NCBI GenBank assembly: GCA_958413765.1
Contig: CATYVH010000004.1
Coordinates: 1-64,000 of the forward strand
Origin: an uncultured Collinsella sp.
Lineage (GTDB): Bacteria; Actinomycetota; Coriobacteriia; Coriobacteriales; Coriobacteriaceae
DNA length: 64,000 nucleotides
Reading direction: 5' to 3'
The notes below the pieces were generated by a model. The model was not told where the DNA came from. It searched no databases and saw only the letters and a list, made by a program, of their open reading frames with translations. The position numbers were made by a program, and so were the translations under genes. Each line of letters opens with the position of its first letter. The stretch's first letter is position 1. Below are positions 62,105-64,000 of this stretch, one piece after another.

Positions 62105-63223
62105 CTATTGTTCGAGAGCATCCAAGAGCCAATTTTTCGAGAACGAGATGAGTGACTCCACATCCGACAGACGTCTTTCATACCCCTCGATTTCAGTAGC
62201 ATGCATGTGGCTTTCATAGCCATCGAGTAGGCGATCTTCAGTGTTCGAGAGCCTCGCGAGGCTCTCGACTCGGGAATTCTGAGAGCGTTTGTCGGTCTCC
62301 TCAAATCGCTTGAAGCAGTAATAGTCCTTGCGAAAGATTTGGGAGAATAGCGTACCGTGCAACGAATCGGTCAGCACGAACCGCGCACTCGCCAAATACG
62401 CGAGCCATTCATCGGGACCAAGCCCGTAGCGTGGATTAAGCTCCTCGTCGACTGCATTTTTACCTGAACCAACAAGCGTCACAACTTCGCAGCCGAGCTC
62501 CTTCGAAATCGATTCGACCGCTTTCCTGTAAAACGGCCTATCCCCAAGAAAGTAGCAGACAATTTTACCGGGCTCAGGACATTTTCCGTCAATGAGAGGG
62601 GCCCAGTCCTCCTTCGACAGAAGCAGGACAGGGTCCACGACCTGTGAGGGACGCTCAAGACCGAGTGATTCGACAAAATCCGCACCGGCATCTTCGCGAA
62701 CAGATACGGAACTGAAAGATTTAAGAAGATTAGCAATGATCCTCTTCTTCCTCTCTGTGGTGTTCGTAACACCGAAGCTGGGCGCATACGCGATTCGCTT
62801 ATCACTGTCGCTCAGAAAGGAGAAATAGAAATTCCTGTTCAAAAGATATGGCGACCAAATCTGATCCGATCCACAGACGTACGCATCGTATTTCCCCCGC
62901 AAGCCGACCAGTCCGTCTGTATCGGTAATCCGTTCAGTAGTAACGATATTCTGGCTTAAAAAGCGATTGAAAACATCAGCGGTCGAGGAACCGAAGTCGT
63001 CATGCTCCTTCTTACGATTGAGCAGCTCATGTGCTTTACCGGCAAACAAATCGAAGGAATTTCGGTTGATCGCCCAGTTCAGTAGCTTTTCTTTGACGCA
63101 GGGGAGATAGTCGGCGTCAACAACATCATGACCCTCGGACTTCAAGAACTGCTGCAGAGCATAAGCCTGGAGCAACGTGCCGAAATTTTGGTTATGGAGC
63201 CACGTTAAAATACAGATTTTCAT
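62105..63223 (-). CDS. Polysaccharide pyruvyl transferase family protein
   Basis: 372 residues: MKICILTWLHNQNFGTLLQA, VCGSDQIWSPYLLNRNFYFS, VREDAGADFVESLG and FVLTDSLHGTLFSQIFRKDY (the SxH motif), all typical of the CsaB/PssM-like family that adds pyruvate ketals to sugars. ATG overlaps the upstream glycosyltransferase stop by one base (TAATG). Pyruvylation would give the surface polymer negative charge. Confidence 0.9.
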   Translation of the reverse strand: MKICILTWLHNQNFGTLLQAYALQQFLKSEGHDVVDADYLPCVKEKLLNWAINRNSFDLFAGKAHELLNRKKEHDDFGSSTADVFNRFLSQNIVTTERITDTDGLVGLRGKYDAYVCGSDQIWSPYLLNRNFYFSFLSDSDKRIAYAPSFGVTNTTERKKRIIANLLKSFSSVSVREDAGADFVESLGLERPSQVVDPVLLLSKEDWAPLIDGKCPEPGKIVCYFLGDRPFYRKAVESISKELGCEVVTLVGSGKNAVDEELNPRYGLGPDEWLAYLASARFVLTDSLHGTLFSQIFRKDYYCFKRFEETDKRSQNSRVESLARLSNTEDRLLDGYESHMHATEIEGYERRLSDVESLISFSKNWLLDALEQ

Positions 63224-64000
63224 TAATTCACCGTTTCAAATAGCTTCAGGTAGTACTCTTCAAGCTTGGGCGCCGCCTTAAAGATGTCATAAGATTCAAA
63301 CCCCGGAGATGAATGAGGATCGGAGCGATCAAAGACATCCCTGCGGGCGGCAAGGATCGCGTTGGACCACCCCTCGACGCCCATACTCAACGGAAGGAAG
63401 CTGCACCGACTGGATAACGCAACATCGTTGGGGACCCTTTCAGAGCAAATGCACGGGAGACCGGAAGCCTGGGCCTCAATCGCGACCATTCCGAGGCCCT
63501 CGTACAGGCTGGGGAGCACGAATAAATCGAGCGACTGATAGACGTCCTGCACATCAGAAATCTGGCCGAGAAAACGCACCGCCGAGGCAATGCCAAGTGA
63601 GCATGCCTTTTCCTCCGCTTGAGGTCTCAGTTTTCCATCGCCGCAGACGACAAGGATGGAATCAGGATTCTGAGCATGCACTGCCTTGAAAACATCAAGC
63701 AAAAACAACTGGTTCTTCTGAGAGATGAACCTACCGATATTCCCCAATACCAGCGTATCGTCCTTCGCTCCGAGCTGAGCACGTCGCTCGTCCCTAATCG
63801 ATCGATTGAAAGAAAAGTTGTTCAAATCGATAGCATTATTAAAAACAGTAAAACGGGATGAACCGAACAGCCATTTTCCAGCATGCTCGGTGCAGGCTGC
63901 CAAATCAGTCGGATACCTTGTTGAGAACAGCTTCAAAGAGCCTTTGATGACATTTTTAGCAAACTCCCCCTTTCCGCTTGTAGAGTGGCTGTGGGCTATA
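63223..64000 (-). CDS. Glycosyltransferase family 4 (partial, cut by the window end)
   Basis: At least 258 residues; the frame is open to base 64000, beginning IAHSHSTSGKGEFAKN, so the N-terminal part lies beyond. LVLGNIGRFISQKNQLFLLD starts the donor half, and VLPSLYEGLGMVAIEAQASG has the E-x7-E motif. HSHST resembles the acceptor loop of EpsF-like enzymes. The TTG at 63936 is not the start. Confidence 0.88.
   Translation of the reverse strand, partial: IAHSHSTSGKGEFAKNVIKGSLKLFSTRYPTDLAACTEHAGKWLFGSSRFTVFNNAIDLNNFSFNRSIRDERRAQLGAKDDTLVLGNIGRFISQKNQLFLLDVFKAVHAQNPDSILVVCGDGKLRPQAEEKACSLGIASAVRFLGQISDVQDVYQSLDLFVLPSLYEGLGMVAIEAQASGLPCICSERVPNDVALSSRCSFLPLSMGVEGWSNAILAARRDVFDRSDPHSSPGFESYDIFKAAPKLEEYYLKLFETVN

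Noticed and set aside
1..64000. CRISPR array
   Set aside because: No regularly spaced direct repeats were seen anywhere in the window.

Overview
The window is about 64 kb of a high-GC bacterial chromosome. Gene content, protein sequences and gene order (smc-ftsY-ffh, rnc-acpP-plsX-rpmF, rimP-nusA-infB-rbfA, a thyA-folA pair, a fused RfbC-RfbD) fit an anaerobic actinomycete of the class Coriobacteriia. Collinsella is the genus I would guess; that is inference from family knowledge, not from a search. Nearly all genes lie on the minus strand.

Region 1 (1-672) is a scar of mobile DNA: the end of an unknown CDS, the 3' part of an IS3-type transposase and the last 46 codons of a large serine recombinase. 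Region 2 (632-42040) is the conserved core: ftsH, cobO, a MATE exporter, an RNA methyltransferase, folA/thyA, a DUF134-NifX fusion with a palindromic operator, ffh/ftsY/smc/rnc/acpP, plsX, rpmF, a yceD-to-asp23 string that includes coaD, rsmD, recG and a fatty-acid-kinase-like gene, two tandem tRNA-Asn genes, rpoD, dnaG, ribF, truB, nrnA, rbfA, infB, nusA, rimP, leuS, guaB and a ModE-like regulator. Several leaders and intergenic gaps hold notable RNA or DNA structure: a terminator-like hairpin between the rimP promoter and start codon, a 119-nt stem-loop in front of leuS, and palindromic repeats. The core ends in decay: a trans-sulfuration-fold protein without its PLP lysine, and an epimerase broken twice.

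Region 3 (about 43000-52475) is an AT-richer accessory island. All its intact larger genes are on the minus strand: a small protein with an XRE regulator behind a perfect 11-bp palindrome, a SIR2-domain protein, a membrane protein with a lysozyme-like segment, a possible PD-(D/E)XK protein, and a reverse transcriptase of the defence-associated kind. Decayed plus-strand genes lie between them. I read this as an anti-phage defence island; the membrane protein, the 272-residue protein and the reverse transcriptase are the least described parts.

Region 4 (52496-64000) is a cell-surface polysaccharide locus read leftward to a strong terminator: glycosyltransferase (cut by the window end), polysaccharide pyruvyl transferase, FrhB-like iron-sulfur protein, two more glycosyltransferases, Wzy-like polymerase, Wzx flippase, then rfbA, rfbB and the rfbC-rfbD fusion for dTDP-L-rhamnose. 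The rhamnose genes are clearly GC-richer than the AT-rich transferase, polymerase and flippase genes beside them, so the locus looks assembled from separate sources.
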